Below, one piece after another: positions 25,624-36,102 of a stretch of 64,000 bases of DNA; position 1 is the stretch's first letter, and every line of letters starts with the position of its first letter. Location: assembly GCF_003316635.1 (NCBI RefSeq), contig NZ_QNQP01000010.1, positions 1 to 64,000 on the forward strand, written 5' to 3'. The notes beneath the pieces are model-generated. The model worked only from the letters and a program-made list of their open reading frames with translations. It did no database searches and was not told where the DNA came from. The translations under genes and the position numbers were made by a program. Source of the stretch: Roseovarius dicentrarchi. GTDB taxonomy: Bacteria > Pseudomonadota > Alphaproteobacteria > Rhodobacterales > Rhodobacteraceae.

Positions 25624-26610
25624 ATGGCCGATGGCATGATTGAAGCGAACGCGAAACCGACCGAAGACATTGATGTGCGCGAAGTATTCGGCATCGATTC
25701 TGACATGCATATCAAGGGTTTTGCCCAGCGCACAGACCGCGTGCCAGACCATGACAGCACCTATAAATTCGACCGCGACACCACGCTGGCGATCCTTGCC
25801 GGGTTTTCGCACAACCGCCGCGTGATGATCCAAGGCTATCACGGCACCGGCAAATCCACCCATATCGAGCAGGTGGCAAGCCGCCTGAACTGGCCCTGCG
25901 TGCGCGTCAACCTTGATAGCCACATCAGCCGGATCGACCTGATCGGCAAGGACGCGATCAAGCTGAAGGACGGCGTGCAGGTGACTGAATTCCATGAGGG
26001 AATCCTGCCTTGGGCCTTGCGCAACCCCACCGCCATCGTGTTCGACGAATATGACGCGGGCCGCCCTGACGTGATGTTCGTCATTCAGCGCGTGCTGGAG
26101 GCCGACGGCAAGCTGACGCTGCTGGACCAGAACGAGGTGATCACGCCGAACCCCTATTTCCGCCTGTTCGCCACCGCCAACACGGTCGGCCTCGGCGACA
26201 CCACCGGCCTTTACCACGGCACCCAGCAGATCAACCAGGGCCAGATGGACCGTTGGAGCCTGGTTGCCACGCTGAACTACCTCAGCCACGATGCCGAGGT
26301 GGCGATCGTGCTGTCGAAAAACCCGACATATAACACCGCAGCAGGCCGCAAGACGATCAGCCAGATGGTGACCGTCGCCGACCTTAGCCGCACCGCGTTT
26401 ATGAATGGTGAACTCAGCACCGTGATGTCACCCCGCACCGTGATCGCATGGGCGCAAAATAACAGCATCTTCCGCGATGTCGGCTATTCATTCCGCCTGA
26501 CATTCCTCAACAAATGCGACGAGCTGGAGCGCCAGACAGTCGCCGAATTCTATCAGCGCTGTTTCGATCAGGAACTGCCCGAAAGCGCGGCCAGCGTCAG
26601 CATGGCGTGA
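25624..26610 (+). CDS. cobS: Cobaltochelatase subunit CobS
   Basis: The 328-residue AAA+ ATPase has Walker [10 protein letters not shown], Walker [20 protein letters not shown] and the sensor region [11 protein letters not shown], with a CobS-type N-terminus ([18 protein letters not shown]). With CobT it forms the chaperone rings that drive CobN to insert cobalt in aerobic B12 synthesis. CobT follows 78 bases downstream. The full length matches the family. Confidence 0.96.
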   Translation: MADGMIEANAKPTEDIDVREVFGIDSDMHIKGFAQRTDRVPDHDSTYKFDRDTTLAILAGFSHNRRVMIQGYHGTGKSTHIEQVASRLNWPCVRVNLDSHISRIDLIGKDAIKLKDGVQVTEFHEGILPWALRNPTAIVFDEYDAGRPDVMFVIQRVLEADGKLTLLDQNEVITPNPYFRLFATANTVGLGDTTGLYHGTQQINQGQMDRWSLVATLNYLSHDAEVAIVLSKNPTYNTAAGRKTISQMVTVADLSRTAFMNGELSTVMSPRTVIAWAQNNSIFRDVGYSFRLTFLNKCDELERQTVAEFYQRCFDQELPESAASVSMA

Positions 26611-26616
26611 TGGCCC

Positions 26617-26644
26617 GCCGCGCCGGGCATCTGCCGGGCGCGGC
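26617..26644 (+). promoter_or_regulatory. Hairpin between cobS and cobT
   Basis: GCCGCGCC (26617-26624) and GGCGCGGC (26637-26644) form an 8-base stem around a further GC-rich inner region. It lies just before the cobT Shine-Dalgarno GGAG (26678-26681). It could tune the CobS:CobT ratio or stabilise cobS mRNA. Confidence 0.4.
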
Positions 26645-26688
26645 CCTTACATGATGGCGTCAAGGCCCAGCCGCGTTGGAGCAGCCCC

Positions 26689-28566
26689 GTGAAAAAACCA
26701 TCCGATAACCCCGCCGATCCGTTCAAGAAAGCCCTCGCCGAGGCCACCAAGGTGATGGCCGGGGACCGCGATCTGAATGTCAGCTACTCGGTCGATCCCT
26801 CGGGCGTGTCGGGCGATGCGATGCGCCTGCCCCAGATCAGCCGCCGCATGACCCGCGACGAGGTGCTGCACGCGCGCGGCACCGCCGATGCGCTGGCGCT
26901 GCGGCACAAATATCACAACGCCGCGACCCACGCCAAATACGTGCCCCCCGGCGCCATGGCCCGCGACATTTACGAGGCGATGGAGACGGCCCGTTGCGAG
27001 GCTGTGGGCGCGCGCACCATGCCCGGCACCGCCAGCAATATCGACAGCAAGATCGCCGCCGAGGCCGCGCGTCTGGGCTTTGATCAGATCACCGATCCGG
27101 CCGATGCGCCGCTGCACACCGCAGCGGGCTACCTGATCCGCCATCTGGCCACGGGCCGCGATCTACCCCCCGGCGCGCAGAACGTGATGGAGCTGTGGCG
27201 CGGCTTTATCGAAGGCGAGGCCGGCGAAACGCTGGAGAATTTGCAGGATACGCTGGCCGATCAAGGCGCCTTTGCCAAGTTCGCGCGCAAGGTGATCGAG
27301 GATCTGGGATACGGCGATCAGCTGGGCGATGACCCCGACGCCGAGGATGACACCCAGGACGACGAGGCCGAGGAGGAAACCGGCGAGGAAGAGCCCGACA
27401 GCAGCGGTCAGGACGACAGCGATACAGACGATGCCGACGCCGAGCCTGAGCAGACGCAGGAGGAGCAGCAGGACGCATCGCAGGCCCAGGTCAGCATGGA
27501 CGACATGGCCGATCAGGAATCCGGCGAAGAGGCCGATCTGCCCGATGGCGACGCCCCGATGGAGCCGCCCGCGCCGCAGCCCATCTCTGACGCCGACCCG
27601 AATTATCAGGTCTATTCCACCCAGTTCGACGAGGAAATCCACGCCGAGGATCTGGCCGACCCGGTCGAGCTGGACCGCCTGCGCGCCTATCTGGATCAGC
27701 AGCTTGAGCCGCTGAAAGGCGCCGTCAGCCGCCTTGCCAACAAGCTGCAACGCCGCTTGCAAGCGCAGCAAAGCCGCTCTTGGGAGTTCGACCGCGAGGA
27801 GGGGATCCTGGATGCCGGCCGCCTTGCCCGGATCGTGGTCAGCCCGACGACGCCGCTCAGCTTCAAGGTGGAAAAGGATACCGAATTCCGCGACACCGTC
27901 GTGACGCTGCTGCTGGACAATTCCGGCTCGATGCGGGGGCGGCCCATCAGCATCGCCGCGATCTGCGCCGATGTTCTGGCGCGCACGCTGGAGCGGTGCA
28001 ACGTCAAGGTCGAGGTGCTGGGCTTTACCACCCGCGCATGGAAGGGCGGGCAAAGCCGCGAGGCATGGCTGGCCGATGCGCGCCCGCAACTGCCCGGCCG
28101 CCTGAACGATCTGCGCCACATCATCTACAAATCCGCCGACTCGCCCATGCGGCGCACCCGGCAAAATCTGGGCCTGATGATGAAAGAGGGGCTGCTCAAG
28201 GAAAACATCGACGGCGAGGCGCTGGAATGGGCACATCGCCGCATGATGGCGCGCCGCGAATCGCGCAAGATCCTGATGGTCATCTCGGACGGCGCACCGG
28301 TCGATGACAGCACCCTGTCGGTCAACCCCGCCAACTATCTGGAAAAGCACCTGCGCGACGTGATCGCCATGGTCGAAAAACGCAAGGCGGTCGAACTGCT
28401 GGCCATCGGCATCGGCCATGACGTGACGCGCTATTACGAGCGCGCGGTGACAATCACCGACGTTGAACAGCTGGCCGGCGCGATGACCGAACAGCTGGCC
28501 GCGCTGTTCGACAGTGACCCGCGCGCCCGCGCCCGCGTCATGGGTATGAGAAAGGTCATGCGATGA
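26689..28566 (+). CDS. cobT: Cobaltochelatase subunit CobT
   Basis: The 625-residue protein has the CobT N-domain, a long acidic linker (residues about 210-300, many D and E), and a C-terminal von Willebrand A domain with the MIDAS motif [15 protein letters not shown] and [13 protein letters not shown]. It partners CobS in the CobNST chelatase. It starts at a GTG (26689), with GGAG seven bases upstream, rather than an ATG. Its stop overlaps the aminopeptidase ATG (ATGA). CobN is not in the window. Confidence 0.95.
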   Translation: MKKPSDNPADPFKKALAEATKVMAGDRDLNVSYSVDPSGVSGDAMRLPQISRRMTRDEVLHARGTADALALRHKYHNAATHAKYVPPGAMARDIYEAMETARCEAVGARTMPGTASNIDSKIAAEAARLGFDQITDPADAPLHTAAGYLIRHLATGRDLPPGAQNVMELWRGFIEGEAGETLENLQDTLADQGAFAKFARKVIEDLGYGDQLGDDPDAEDDTQDDEAEEETGEEEPDSSGQDDSDTDDADAEPEQTQEEQQDASQAQVSMDDMADQESGEEADLPDGDAPMEPPAPQPISDADPNYQVYSTQFDEEIHAEDLADPVELDRLRAYLDQQLEPLKGAVSRLANKLQRRLQAQQSRSWEFDREEGILDAGRLARIVVSPTTPLSFKVEKDTEFRDTVVTLLLDNSGSMRGRPISIAAICADVLARTLERCNVKVEVLGFTTRAWKGGQSREAWLADARPQLPGRLNDLRHIIYKSADSPMRRTRQNLGLMMKEGLLKENIDGEALEWAHRRMMARRESRKILMVISDGAPVDDSTLSVNPANYLEKHLRDVIAMVEKRKAVELLAIGIGHDVTRYYERAVTITDVEQLAGAMTEQLAALFDSDPRARARVMGMRKVMR

Positions 28567-30371
28567 TTCAGAGCTTCACCGACAAAGCCGCCCCCGAGCA
28601 GGGACCGCCCCGCCTCAAGGCACTGCGCGCCGCCATGCAAGCCGCCAATCTGGACGGCTGGCTGGTGCCGCGCGCCGATGTGCATCAGGGCGAATATGTC
28701 GCCCCCGGCGACGAGCGGCTGGCTTGGCTGACCTGTTTCACCGGCTCCGCCGGATTTGCCGCGATCACCGCAGAGGAGGCCGGCGTTTTCGTCGATGGCC
28801 GCTACCGCACCCAAGTGCGCGTTCAGACCGACGCGGATGCGTTCCAACCCGTCGACTGGCCCGAGGTCAAGCTGGCCCACTGGCTGCGCCGCGCCCTGCC
28901 CGAGGGCGGCACCCTCGGCTTTGATCCCTGGCTGCACACCCACAAGGAGATCGCCGATCTGACGGATGCATTGGCCGGCTCCGGCATCGGCCTTGTCCCT
29001 CATGCCAATCTGATCGACGCCATATGGCAGGACCGCCCCGCCCCGCCCACGGCGTCGATCACCGCCTATCCCAATGATCTGGCAGGCAAAACCAGCGCCG
29101 AAAAACGCGCCGATCTGGCCGGGGTCTTGCGCGAGGCAGGCCACCGCGCCGCAATCCTGACCCTGCCCGACAGCATCGCATGGCTGCTGAACGTTCGCGG
29201 CAACGACATTCCGCGCAACCCCATCCCGCATGGGTTCGCCGTTCTTCACGACGATGCACGGGTCGAGCTGTATGTCCACCCGGCCAAGCTGGAAAACCTG
29301 CCCGAAAACTGCGCCACCGATGGCGTTTCGACCCACCCGGACACCGGTTTTGTCGCGGCGCTTGCGTTGCTGCTCAGCCCCGTGCGCGTCGATCCGGCCA
29401 GCATCCCGGTCGCCATCGTCACCGCGCTAGACGACGCCAGGATCACACCGGCCTTTGCCGCCGATCCTTGCATCCTGCCCAAGGCGTGCAAAACCGATGC
29501 CGAAATCGCCGCCACCCGCGAGGCACATCTGCGCGACGGCGCGGCGCTGGTCAACTTCCTGACATGGTTTGACACGCAGGCCCCCGGCACGATCACCGAA
29601 ATCGACGTGGTGACCCGGCTGGAGCAGGCCCGCCGCGACACGGGCAAGCTGCTGGATATCAGCTTCGAAACCATTGCAGGCGCCGGCCCCCACGGCGCGC
29701 TGCCGCATTACCGCGTCTCCGAGGCATCGAACCGCACGCTGGCGGATGGCGATCTGCTGGTTCTGGACGGCGGCGGGCAGTATCTGGACGGCACCACCGA
29801 TATCACCCGCACCCTGCCCGTGGGCGATATCGGCAGCGACGAACGCGCCGCCTTTACCCGCGTGCTTCAGGGGATGATCGCCATCAGCCGCCTGCGCTTT
29901 CCCAAGGGGATCGCCGGCCGCGATATCGACGCCATCGCGCGCTATCCGCTATGGCTCGCCGATCAGGATTATGCCCACGGCACCGGCCACGGCGTCGGCG
30001 TTTACATGTGCGTGCATGAGGGCCCGCAGCGCATCAGCCGCATCAGCGAGGTCACGCTCGCCCCCGGCATGATCCTGTCGAACGAGCCGGGCTATTACCG
30101 CGAGGGGCATTTCGGCATCCGCATCGAAAACCTGCTGGTGGTCCAAATCGCCGCCGCCCTTCCCGGACAAGAAACAGCGCCGACAGGCAAGCTGGCCTTC
30201 GAGACGCTGAATTTCGTCCCGATTGATCGCCGCCTGATCGACCGCGACATGCTCAGCGCAGATGAAATCGCATGGCTCGATGCCTACCACGCCGATTGCC
30301 ACGCCAAGATCGCGCCGCGCCTCGGCGCCGACGCCGCCAAATGGCTGGAGCGCGCAACACAGCCGATTTAG
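28563..30371 (+). CDS. Aminopeptidase P (M24 Xaa-Pro peptidase), long form
   Basis: The 602-residue protein is the three-domain form: two creatinase N-terminal domains and a C-terminal pita-bread M24 domain. The metal site shows [19 protein letters not shown] (two Asp), [10 protein letters not shown] (His) and [19 protein letters not shown] (Glu). It removes N-terminal residues before proline. It overlaps cobT (ATGA) and so is co-transcribed with the cobaltochelatase genes, though no functional tie is known. Confidence 0.93.
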   Translation: MIQSFTDKAAPEQGPPRLKALRAAMQAANLDGWLVPRADVHQGEYVAPGDERLAWLTCFTGSAGFAAITAEEAGVFVDGRYRTQVRVQTDADAFQPVDWPEVKLAHWLRRALPEGGTLGFDPWLHTHKEIADLTDALAGSGIGLVPHANLIDAIWQDRPAPPTASITAYPNDLAGKTSAEKRADLAGVLREAGHRAAILTLPDSIAWLLNVRGNDIPRNPIPHGFAVLHDDARVELYVHPAKLENLPENCATDGVSTHPDTGFVAALALLLSPVRVDPASIPVAIVTALDDARITPAFAADPCILPKACKTDAEIAATREAHLRDGAALVNFLTWFDTQAPGTITEIDVVTRLEQARRDTGKLLDISFETIAGAGPHGALPHYRVSEASNRTLADGDLLVLDGGGQYLDGTTDITRTLPVGDIGSDERAAFTRVLQGMIAISRLRFPKGIAGRDIDAIARYPLWLADQDYAHGTGHGVGVYMCVHEGPQRISRISEVTLAPGMILSNEPGYYREGHFGIRIENLLVVQIAAALPGQETAPTGKLAFETLNFVPIDRRLIDRDMLSADEIAWLDAYHADCHAKIAPRLGADAAKWLERATQPI

Positions 30372-30447
30372 GATTTCCCGCGCCGCTGCACTGGAATCTC
30401 CACGGCAAAACAGCAACAGTGCGCGAAACGCATCAGGAAGGCAAAGT

Positions 30448-30789
30448 ATGACCGATATCACGATCGAAGACACCAGCGGCACCTGGACCGTCCGCGCCGG
30501 CGGCGCCATCATCGGCGAAAGCCGCAACGCGCTGGAGCTGAAAGAAGGCGACCGCGCGCCGGTCATCTACTTCCCCCGTGCCGATATCGCGACCGCGTTC
30601 CTGGACCCCAGCGCACACAGTACCGTCTGCCCGGCCAAGGGCACGGCCAGCTATTTCTCCATCGTCACGAAAAGCCGCACAATCGAAAATGCCGCATGGT
30701 GCTACGAGGCCCCGAACCCCGAAATGAATCGGATAAAAGGCCACCTTGCCTTTCACACCGGCGATCTGGTCACGGTCGAGCGGGTCTGA
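30448..30789 (+). CDS. DUF427 domain protein
   Basis: The 113-residue protein shows VRAGGAIIGESRNALELKEGD, VIYFPRADIATAFLDPS, HSTVCPAKGTASYFSI and AAWCYEAPNPEMNRIKGH, a full DUF427 beta domain. The function of the family is unknown. The gene is single, with a strong double hairpin following it at 30828-30871. Confidence 0.9.
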   Translation: MTDITIEDTSGTWTVRAGGAIIGESRNALELKEGDRAPVIYFPRADIATAFLDPSAHSTVCPAKGTASYFSIVTKSRTIENAAWCYEAPNPEMNRIKGHLAFHTGDLVTVERV

Positions 30790-30800
30790 CCCCCGCCCTT

Positions 30801-30826
30801 TCTTTTTGCCAGAAATATCCTGGGGG
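30801..30826 (+). repeat. Dispersed 3'-end intergenic motif, copy 3 (variant)
   Basis: TCTTTTTGCCAGAAATATCC, then TGGGGG: the variant form of the dispersed motif, 12 bases after the DUF427 stop and directly before a palindromic hairpin pair. Confidence 0.55.
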
Positions 30827-30827
30827 A

Positions 30828-30871
30828 GCCGCTGAATTCCCCCGGAATTCAGCGGCGGGGGCAAAGCCCCC
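30828..30871. terminator. Tandem hairpin terminator between DUF427 and ClC genes
   Basis: GCCGCTGAATTCC (30828-30840) and GGAATTCAGCGGC (30844-30856) form a perfect 13-base stem, followed at once by GGGGGC-AAA-GCCCCC (30857-30871). The region lies between two convergent stop codons (30789 and 30881), so it probably terminates both transcripts. Confidence 0.7.
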
Positions 30872-30880
30872 TGTCGCCCT

Positions 30881-32569
30881 TCACCCATGATCCTCGCGTG
30901 ATATTGCCGCCAGCGCCATGTTGAACGCCTTCAACGCATCCACGTGGTATAAAACCCCCTTGTATTCAGGCGCGCCCTCGTCCTTGCCTTGCGCAACCAC
31001 CGGCACGTAATTCACCGCATGCGCGTCAAATACCGGCATTGCCGTCTCCAGCGTCGCGCCGATGTCGATGTGAATTCCCTTGTCGATCATCGCGCGCACC
31101 GCGCCTTCGGCCGGGGCGCTGTCATCTCCGGCCTTGCGCATCAACCCGGTCACGGCCGTCATTGACAACAGATAAGCCTGCGGTCCCTCGGCCAGATGCA
31201 CGCCGCGCCGCTTGAGCTGCGTCAGGAAAAAGGACCGCGTCACCAGCCGCGTGCCCAGCGCCGTCGCGGTTGACACCGCCACCATCACCGCAAGCCCGGT
31301 TTGCCAGTCTCCGGTCAGCTCGAACACGATCAACGTGGTGGAGATCGGCGCGCCCAGCACCGCCGCGGCCACCGCGCCCATCCCGGCCAGCGCGTAGATC
31401 GTATGCGCGCCCGACACGTCAGGAAACAGCGACGTCGCCACCAGCCCAAACGCCAGCCCGGTCAGCGCGCCCAGCATCAACGAGGGCGAAAATATACCGC
31501 CGCCCATGCGCCCGCCCAGCGTGATCGCCACCGCCGCCACCTTCAACACCGCAAACACAATCGCCTCGTTCAGCAGCAGATCGCCGGTCAGCGCCGCCGA
31601 CGTCGTCTCGTACCCCACCCCGATGATATGCGGAAAGACGATGGCCAGCCCGCCCAGCATCGCCCCCGCAATCGCCGGACGCAGCCAGCGGGGCACCGTC
31701 AGGCGACCGCAAATCACATCGCCCAGATCCTCGGCAAAAAATACGGCCCGGATCAGCACCGCCGCGACCACGCCGCAGACAAGGCCCAGCAGCAGGAACG
31801 CGGGCAACTCCACATAAAACTCCAGCGCCGGCGCCATCGGGACGTCGAATTCGGTGATATCGCCAAATTCCATCCGGTTGATGACAGTGCCTGCCACGCT
31901 GGCAATCGCAATCGGCGCAAATCCGTTGACGGTGAACCGGCGCAGTACGACCTCCATCGCAAACAGCGCCCCCGCGATCGGCGCGTTGAATGATGCCGAT
32001 ACCGCCGCCGCCACCGCACAGCCCAGCAAATCGCGCCCGGTCACGCCGTTCGCATTGATCCGCACACTGATCCATGTGGCAATCACGCCCGCCAGATGCA
32101 CCACCGGCCCCTCGCGCCCGGACGAGCCGCCGGTGCCCAGCGTGATCAGCGACGCCGCCGCCGAGGCCAGCCCGGCACGCACCTCGACCCGGCCATTGTC
32201 GAGTGCGGCGCCCGATATGACATCGGCGACGGCGCGCACCTTGCCGTCCGGCGTGAACTGGTTGAGGATGATCCCCACGGCCAGGCCGCCGCAGATCGGA
32301 ATGATCAGGATCCAGTACCACGCCAGCGCCTCGGCAAAGGTGTACAGCCGCCGGGGATCATCGACGCCGTACAACATGACCTGCAACCAATCGATTCCCT
32401 TGCGGAAAAACAGCGCCGCGAATCCGGCCGCAATTCCGATCAGCAGCGCGATCAGCCAGAACTGAAACTGGCTTGGCCCCCGCGCGCGCAACACTTGCCA
32501 CGCATGGCGCAGCGCGCGCCGCATGTCTGACAGCGTGCGCGCGGTAAAAGTCGGATCAGGCGTGCTCAT
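30881..32569 (-). CDS. ClC-type chloride channel/H+ antiporter with CBS domains
   Basis: The 562-residue protein has the ClC signature GTGGSSGREGPVVHLAG (gating Glu kept), GGRMGGGIFSPSLMLGALTG and about 10-12 membrane helices over residues 30-440. A C-terminal cytoplasmic region of about 110 residues reads like CBS domains (IDIGATLETAMPVFDAHAVNYVPVV). The gating Glu favours antiport or a fast-gated channel. It faces a divergent intergenic region with no close partner. Confidence 0.92.
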   Translation of the reverse strand: MSTPDPTFTARTLSDMRRALRHAWQVLRARGPSQFQFWLIALLIGIAAGFAALFFRKGIDWLQVMLYGVDDPRRLYTFAEALAWYWILIIPICGGLAVGIILNQFTPDGKVRAVADVISGAALDNGRVEVRAGLASAAASLITLGTGGSSGREGPVVHLAGVIATWISVRINANGVTGRDLLGCAVAAAVSASFNAPIAGALFAMEVVLRRFTVNGFAPIAIASVAGTVINRMEFGDITEFDVPMAPALEFYVELPAFLLLGLVCGVVAAVLIRAVFFAEDLGDVICGRLTVPRWLRPAIAGAMLGGLAIVFPHIIGVGYETTSAALTGDLLLNEAIVFAVLKVAAVAITLGGRMGGGIFSPSLMLGALTGLAFGLVATSLFPDVSGAHTIYALAGMGAVAAAVLGAPISTTLIVFELTGDWQTGLAVMVAVSTATALGTRLVTRSFFLTQLKRRGVHLAEGPQAYLLSMTAVTGLMRKAGDDSAPAEGAVRAMIDKGIHIDIGATLETAMPVFDAHAVNYVPVVAQGKDEGAPEYKGVLYHVDALKAFNMALAAISREDHG

Positions 32570-32693
32570 GACTCAGGTCTGGTCCCCGGTGTTAAGGGCG
32601 TGAAACAGGGCCGCCGGGGGCATGACGCTTGCGGCGGAAATCCCGAGCGTAGTGCAAATTTCCGTGCAGGGTAACAGGCTTTTGGCAGCCCGG

Positions 32694-33272
32694 TCAGCCT
32701 TGGGGCTCCTGCCCGCAGGCCGCCCCCCCGATCCCCGCCGCACCGCCCGGCATCAACAGCGCGCGCACGCGGTCAATCCAGCCCGACGCCCGCGGCGCAG
32801 GATCGCGCGGTCGCGCAGGGACGCCCGCAGCGCTCAACCGGGCAACGATTGCTTCGTCCAGCACCCAGCGGCCGCACGCCCCCTCTGCCCGGTCCGCCTT
32901 TTGCGCCGCGATCCAGTTGTTCAGCCGCGCCATATCCGCCGAAACAGGATGCGCGCCCGGCAGGTAGAAGCCGCAGTTGATCCGCAGGCAAATGTTGTCC
33001 AGCAGCCGCACGCCCGCCGCATGGCAACGCGGCACGGCGCGTTTGGACAGGTAGTTGAACCGCTCAGGATCGCCGTCGAAAAACACGGCCAGCGCGCTGT
33101 CCAATGCGATGTCTTTTTGCGCCATGACCCAACCCAGCACAGGCTCTGGATGGGCGGCCCAGTCATAACTGCGCGCCAGCGTCACCAGATCGGACCGCGG
33201 CGCGCTGCGCATGATTGCGATGTGACTGTCGGCAGTGCCGGTTTGCCAGTTCCGGCGAAGCGTTGTCTGCAT
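32694..33272 (-). CDS. DUF4274 domain protein
   Basis: The 192-residue protein has SYDWAAHPEPVLGWVMAQKD, LDSALAVFFDGDPERFNYL and RLLDNICLRINCGFYL, which match the DUF4274 pattern of WN/YDW...DLATAL..F. The C-terminal third is rich in Ala, Gly and Pro. No function is known. It is divergent from the TerB-like pair; the 141-base gap holds their likely promoters. Confidence 0.65.
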   Translation of the reverse strand: MQTTLRRNWQTGTADSHIAIMRSAPRSDLVTLARSYDWAAHPEPVLGWVMAQKDIALDSALAVFFDGDPERFNYLSKRAVPRCHAAGVRLLDNICLRINCGFYLPGAHPVSADMARLNNWIAAQKADRAEGACGRWVLDEAIVARLSAAGVPARPRDPAPRASGWIDRVRALLMPGGAAGIGGAACGQEPQG

Positions 33273-33413
33273 CTTACTATCCTTTGCACGGCCATGATCT
33301 GCCCGCCCATACTCGGACCCGATTCAGGTGATTCCTTGATGCAAATGTGGCACCGGCATGAAACCGGTGTGAAAATGCTTGCCCCGCCGCCCAAGGGCGG
33401 TAAACGTGGCACT

Positions 33414-33851
33414 ATGATCTCGCGCATCCTCAACCTGTTCAAGGGACACCCGCCCGACCCCCTGCCCGAGGCAGACGCGCGTCTGGCGCTGGGGGCGTTG
33501 ATGGTCCGCTTTGCCAAATCGGCCGAGGATGCGGAGACGGCGGCGGCGGGCGGCATTGATACGCTGCTGGCCCGCATGTGCGCGCTTGGCCCTGCGGACG
33601 CCGCCAAAATGCGCGCCACCTGCGAAAAGATCGAGGCCGAAGCGCCCTCGACCCGCAAATTCGCGCTGTTGATCCGCGAAACCGTCAGCTTCGAGGCCCG
33701 CATCGAAGCGCTGGAGGCGCTGTGGCACGTGATGCTGGCAGGCGGCAGGCCCGGCGACGCCGATCAGGCCCTGATTGCACAGATCCGCGAGGCGCTGGGG
33801 TTGAGCCGCGCCGATAGCGACGCTGCACAGCAGCGCGCCGCACCGCTGTGA
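33414..33851 (+). CDS. TerB-like protein, copy 1
   Basis: The 145-residue protein reads ARLALGALMVRFAKSAEDAE, KIEAEAPSTRKFALLIRETV and EALEALWHVMLAGGRPGDAD, a helical TerB-like fold with metal-site-type acidic residues. TerB proteins occur with tellurite resistance and membrane-stress modules; most alphaproteobacterial single-domain forms lack a known role. The following gene is a close paralogue. The start ATG 33414 follows an in-frame leader that is not protein-like. Confidence 0.85.
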   Translation: MISRILNLFKGHPPDPLPEADARLALGALMVRFAKSAEDAETAAAGGIDTLLARMCALGPADAAKMRATCEKIEAEAPSTRKFALLIRETVSFEARIEALEALWHVMLAGGRPGDADQALIAQIREALGLSRADSDAAQQRAAPL

Positions 33852-33910
33852 GCGTGGCTTGCAAATTTTAGTGTTTTGACCTCCCCGCAGCGAAGGATAT
33901 ATGCTCACCC

Positions 33911-34354
33911 ATGTTTTCAGATATGTTCAAGCGCCTCAGCGGCGCAGACCCCGCCCCAGTCACCGAAACCGACGCGCGCCTTGCGCTGGCGGCCCTTCTG
34001 GTGCGCGCCGCGCGCACAGATGGCGTCTATGCCCCGTCCGAAATTGACCGCATCGACCGCATTCTCGCCGCCCGCTATGGCCTTGGCCCCGACGCCGCCG
34101 CAGACCTGCGCGCCGAGGCCGAGCAGACCGAAGCAGACGCGCCTGACACCGTCCGCTTTACCCGCGCGATCAAGGACGCGGTTCCCTATGACGAACGCAT
34201 CAAGGTGATCGAGGCGCTGTGGCAGGTCGTGCTGGCCGATGGCGACCGCGCCGATCCCGAAAACGCCTTGCTGCGCATGACAGCCAGCCTGCTGGGCGTC
34301 AATGACGTCGACAGCGCCACCGCGCGCCAGCGGGTGCAGGCTGCTGGAAATTAA
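33911..34354 (+). CDS. TerB-like protein, copy 2
   Basis: The 147-residue protein reads ARLALAALLVRAARTDGVYA, YGLGPDAAADLRAEAEQTEA and VIEALWQVVLADGDRADPEN. It matches the first copy along its length but has the more usual DGVYAPSE acidic motif (D at about 36) that copy 1 lacks (KSAEDAET). The two genes lie 59 bases apart, a tandem duplication with divergence. Confidence 0.9.
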   Translation: MFSDMFKRLSGADPAPVTETDARLALAALLVRAARTDGVYAPSEIDRIDRILAARYGLGPDAAADLRAEAEQTEADAPDTVRFTRAIKDAVPYDERIKVIEALWQVVLADGDRADPENALLRMTASLLGVNDVDSATARQRVQAAGN

Positions 34355-34409
34355 GCACCGGCTGGCGCCTCCCTGCGCGGCCCGGCTGCCCCTGCGGCAA
34401 CGCGCCGCC

Positions 34410-34422
34410 ATGGATTATCCAT
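34410..34422. promoter_or_regulatory. Palindrome before the Puu-like operon
   Basis: ATGGAT-T-ATCCAT is a perfect 6-base inverted repeat 61 bases before the TTG start of the transporter ATPase gene. It could be an operator; no regulator gene lies next to it. Confidence 0.3.
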
Positions 34423-34483
34423 TGCATCGCGCAGCAAATTATCCCCTACTGCCAGCAGACAGACCTGCCAGGAACGCCAGCCC

Positions 34484-35260
34484 TTGACCACAGACGCCCC
34501 CGTCATCGAAATCAGCAATCTGCACAAGGCCTACGGCCAGCTTGAGGTGATCAAGGGCGTCACCATTACTGCCCGGCGCGGCGACGTGGTGTCGCTGATC
34601 GGCTCGTCCGGGTCCGGCAAATCCACCATCCTGCGCTGCGCCAACCTGCTGGAGGACAGCCAGCAGGGCGATATCCTGTTCAAGGGCGAACCGGTGCGCT
34701 GGACCGGCACCGGCCTGAACCGCCGCCCGGCGGACCCGGCGCAGGTGCTGCGCATCCGAACCAACCTGTCGATGGTGTTTCAGCAGTTCAACCTGTGGGC
34801 GCATCTGACCATCCTGCAAAACGTGATGGAGGCGCCTGTCACCGTCCTGCGCCGCCCCCGCGCCGAGGTGGCTGAATCCGCGCGCGCCTATCTGGAAAAG
34901 GTCGGGATCGGCGACAAATGCGATGCCTACCCCGCCCAGCTGTCCGGCGGCCAGCAACAGCGCGCCGCCATCGCCCGCGCGCTGGCGATGGAGCCGGAGG
35001 CGCTGCTGTTCGACGAGCCTACCTCGGCGCTGGACCCCGAACTGGAACAGGAGGTCATCCGCGTGATCAAGGATCTGGCCGCCGAAGGGCGCACCATGAT
35101 GATCGTCACGCATGACATGAAAATGGCCCGCGATGTCAGCGACCACGTCGTGTTCCTGCATCAGGGCCTGATCGAGGAACAGGGCGATCCCGAAACACTC
35201 TTCGGCGCCCCCAGATCAGACCGGCTGCGTCAGTTTCTCAGCTCGACCATGCCGGACTGA
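34484..35260 (+). CDS. Polar amino acid/polyamine ABC transporter, ATP-binding subunit
   Basis: The 258-residue ATPase has Walker [28 protein letters not shown], the signature [17 protein letters not shown], Walker [15 protein letters not shown] and [12 protein letters not shown], closest to HisP/OccP-type PAAT ATPases. The frame starts at TTG 34484 with AGGAA about ten bases upstream; no ATG precedes Walker A. It is the first gene of an operon that continues with a binding protein, two permeases and gamma-glutamylation enzymes. Confidence 0.93.
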   Translation: MTTDAPVIEISNLHKAYGQLEVIKGVTITARRGDVVSLIGSSGSGKSTILRCANLLEDSQQGDILFKGEPVRWTGTGLNRRPADPAQVLRIRTNLSMVFQQFNLWAHLTILQNVMEAPVTVLRRPRAEVAESARAYLEKVGIGDKCDAYPAQLSGGQQQRAAIARALAMEPEALLFDEPTSALDPELEQEVIRVIKDLAAEGRTMMIVTHDMKMARDVSDHVVFLHQGLIEEQGDPETLFGAPRSDRLRQFLSSTMPD

Positions 35261-35290
35261 GCCACCCCAACCATAACAAGGGAGCTACAC

Positions 35291-36016
35291 ATGAAAAACC
35301 TTCTCATTGCCGCCACCGCCTTCGGCCTCACCGCCGGCGCCGCCTTCGCACAGGACACCATCCGCCTCGGCACCGAAGGCGCCTACCCCCCCTTCAACTT
35401 CGTCAACGATTCCGGCGAGGTCGACGGGTTCGAGCGCGAGCTGGGCGACGAGCTGTGCAAACGCGCCGAGCTGACCTGCACATGGGTCACCAACGAATGG
35501 GACAGCATCATCCCGAACCTCACATCGGGCAACTACGACGCAATCATCGCCGGCATGTCCATCACGGATGAGCGCAAGAAGGATATCGACTTCACCTCCA
35601 ACTACACCCAGCCCGACCCGTCGTCTTACGTGGTCGCGCGCGAGGGCGTGGACCTGACCAGCCCCGACACGATCGTCGCGGCGCAGGCCAGCACCATTCA
35701 GGCCAGCCACGTCGCCTCCTCCGGCGCCACGCTGCTGGAATTCCCCACGCCCGAGGAAACCATGGCCGCGGTGCGCAACGGCGAGGCTGACGCGGTCCTG
35801 TCGGACAAGGCCTATGCCGTCCCGGTCACCGAGGAGGACGAGGGCCTGATGATCGTCGGCGACGATATCCTTCTGGGTGACGGCATGGCGCTTGGCATCC
35901 GCAAAAGCGATACCGAGCTGAACAAGAAATTCTCGGATGCCATCGACGCGATGAAGGATGACGGAACCCTGAACGCGCTGATCGACAAGTGGCTCGAAGG
36001 CGCCGCCAAGTTCTGA
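35291..36016 (+). CDS. ABC transporter periplasmic substrate-binding protein (SBP family 3)
   Basis: The 241-residue protein has a signal peptide (NLLIAATAFGLTAGAAFA), then IRLGTEGAYPPFNFVNDSGE, GFERELGDELCKRAE, WDSIIPNLTSGNYDAIIAGM and SITDERKKDIDFTSNY. It carries a Cys pair (LCKRAELTC) likely joined in the periplasm, as in Lys/Arg/Orn-binding proteins, which suggests a cationic ligand. It is followed by a strong terminator hairpin before the permease genes. Confidence 0.93.
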   Translation: MKNLLIAATAFGLTAGAAFAQDTIRLGTEGAYPPFNFVNDSGEVDGFERELGDELCKRAELTCTWVTNEWDSIIPNLTSGNYDAIIAGMSITDERKKDIDFTSNYTQPDPSSYVVAREGVDLTSPDTIVAAQASTIQASHVASSGATLLEFPTPEETMAAVRNGEADAVLSDKAYAVPVTEEDEGLMIVGDDILLGDGMALGIRKSDTELNKKFSDAIDAMKDDGTLNALIDKWLEGAAKF

Positions 36017-36028
36017 GCAATCCAGATC

Positions 36029-36058
36029 GAGGGGGCCGCGCGCCCCCTCTTTCATCTT
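36029..36058 (+). terminator. Hairpin terminator/attenuator after the binding-protein gene
   Basis: GAGGGGGC (36029-36036) and GCCCCCTC (36042-36049) with loop CGCGC, followed by TTTCATCTT. A standard intrinsic terminator that should let only part of the transcription reach the permease and enzyme genes. Confidence 0.75.
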
Positions 36059-36073
36059 GGTAAAAATACTCAA
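36055..36073 (+). repeat. Dispersed 3'-end intergenic motif, copy 4
   Basis: TCTTGGTAAAAATACTCAA lies directly at the 3' side of the terminator stem, in the same orientation as the upstream gene. It matches the copies at 11178 and 11727. Confidence 0.6.
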
Positions 36074-36102
36074 AAAATCCCAACCGCGCTGCGAGGCCCG
36101 CC

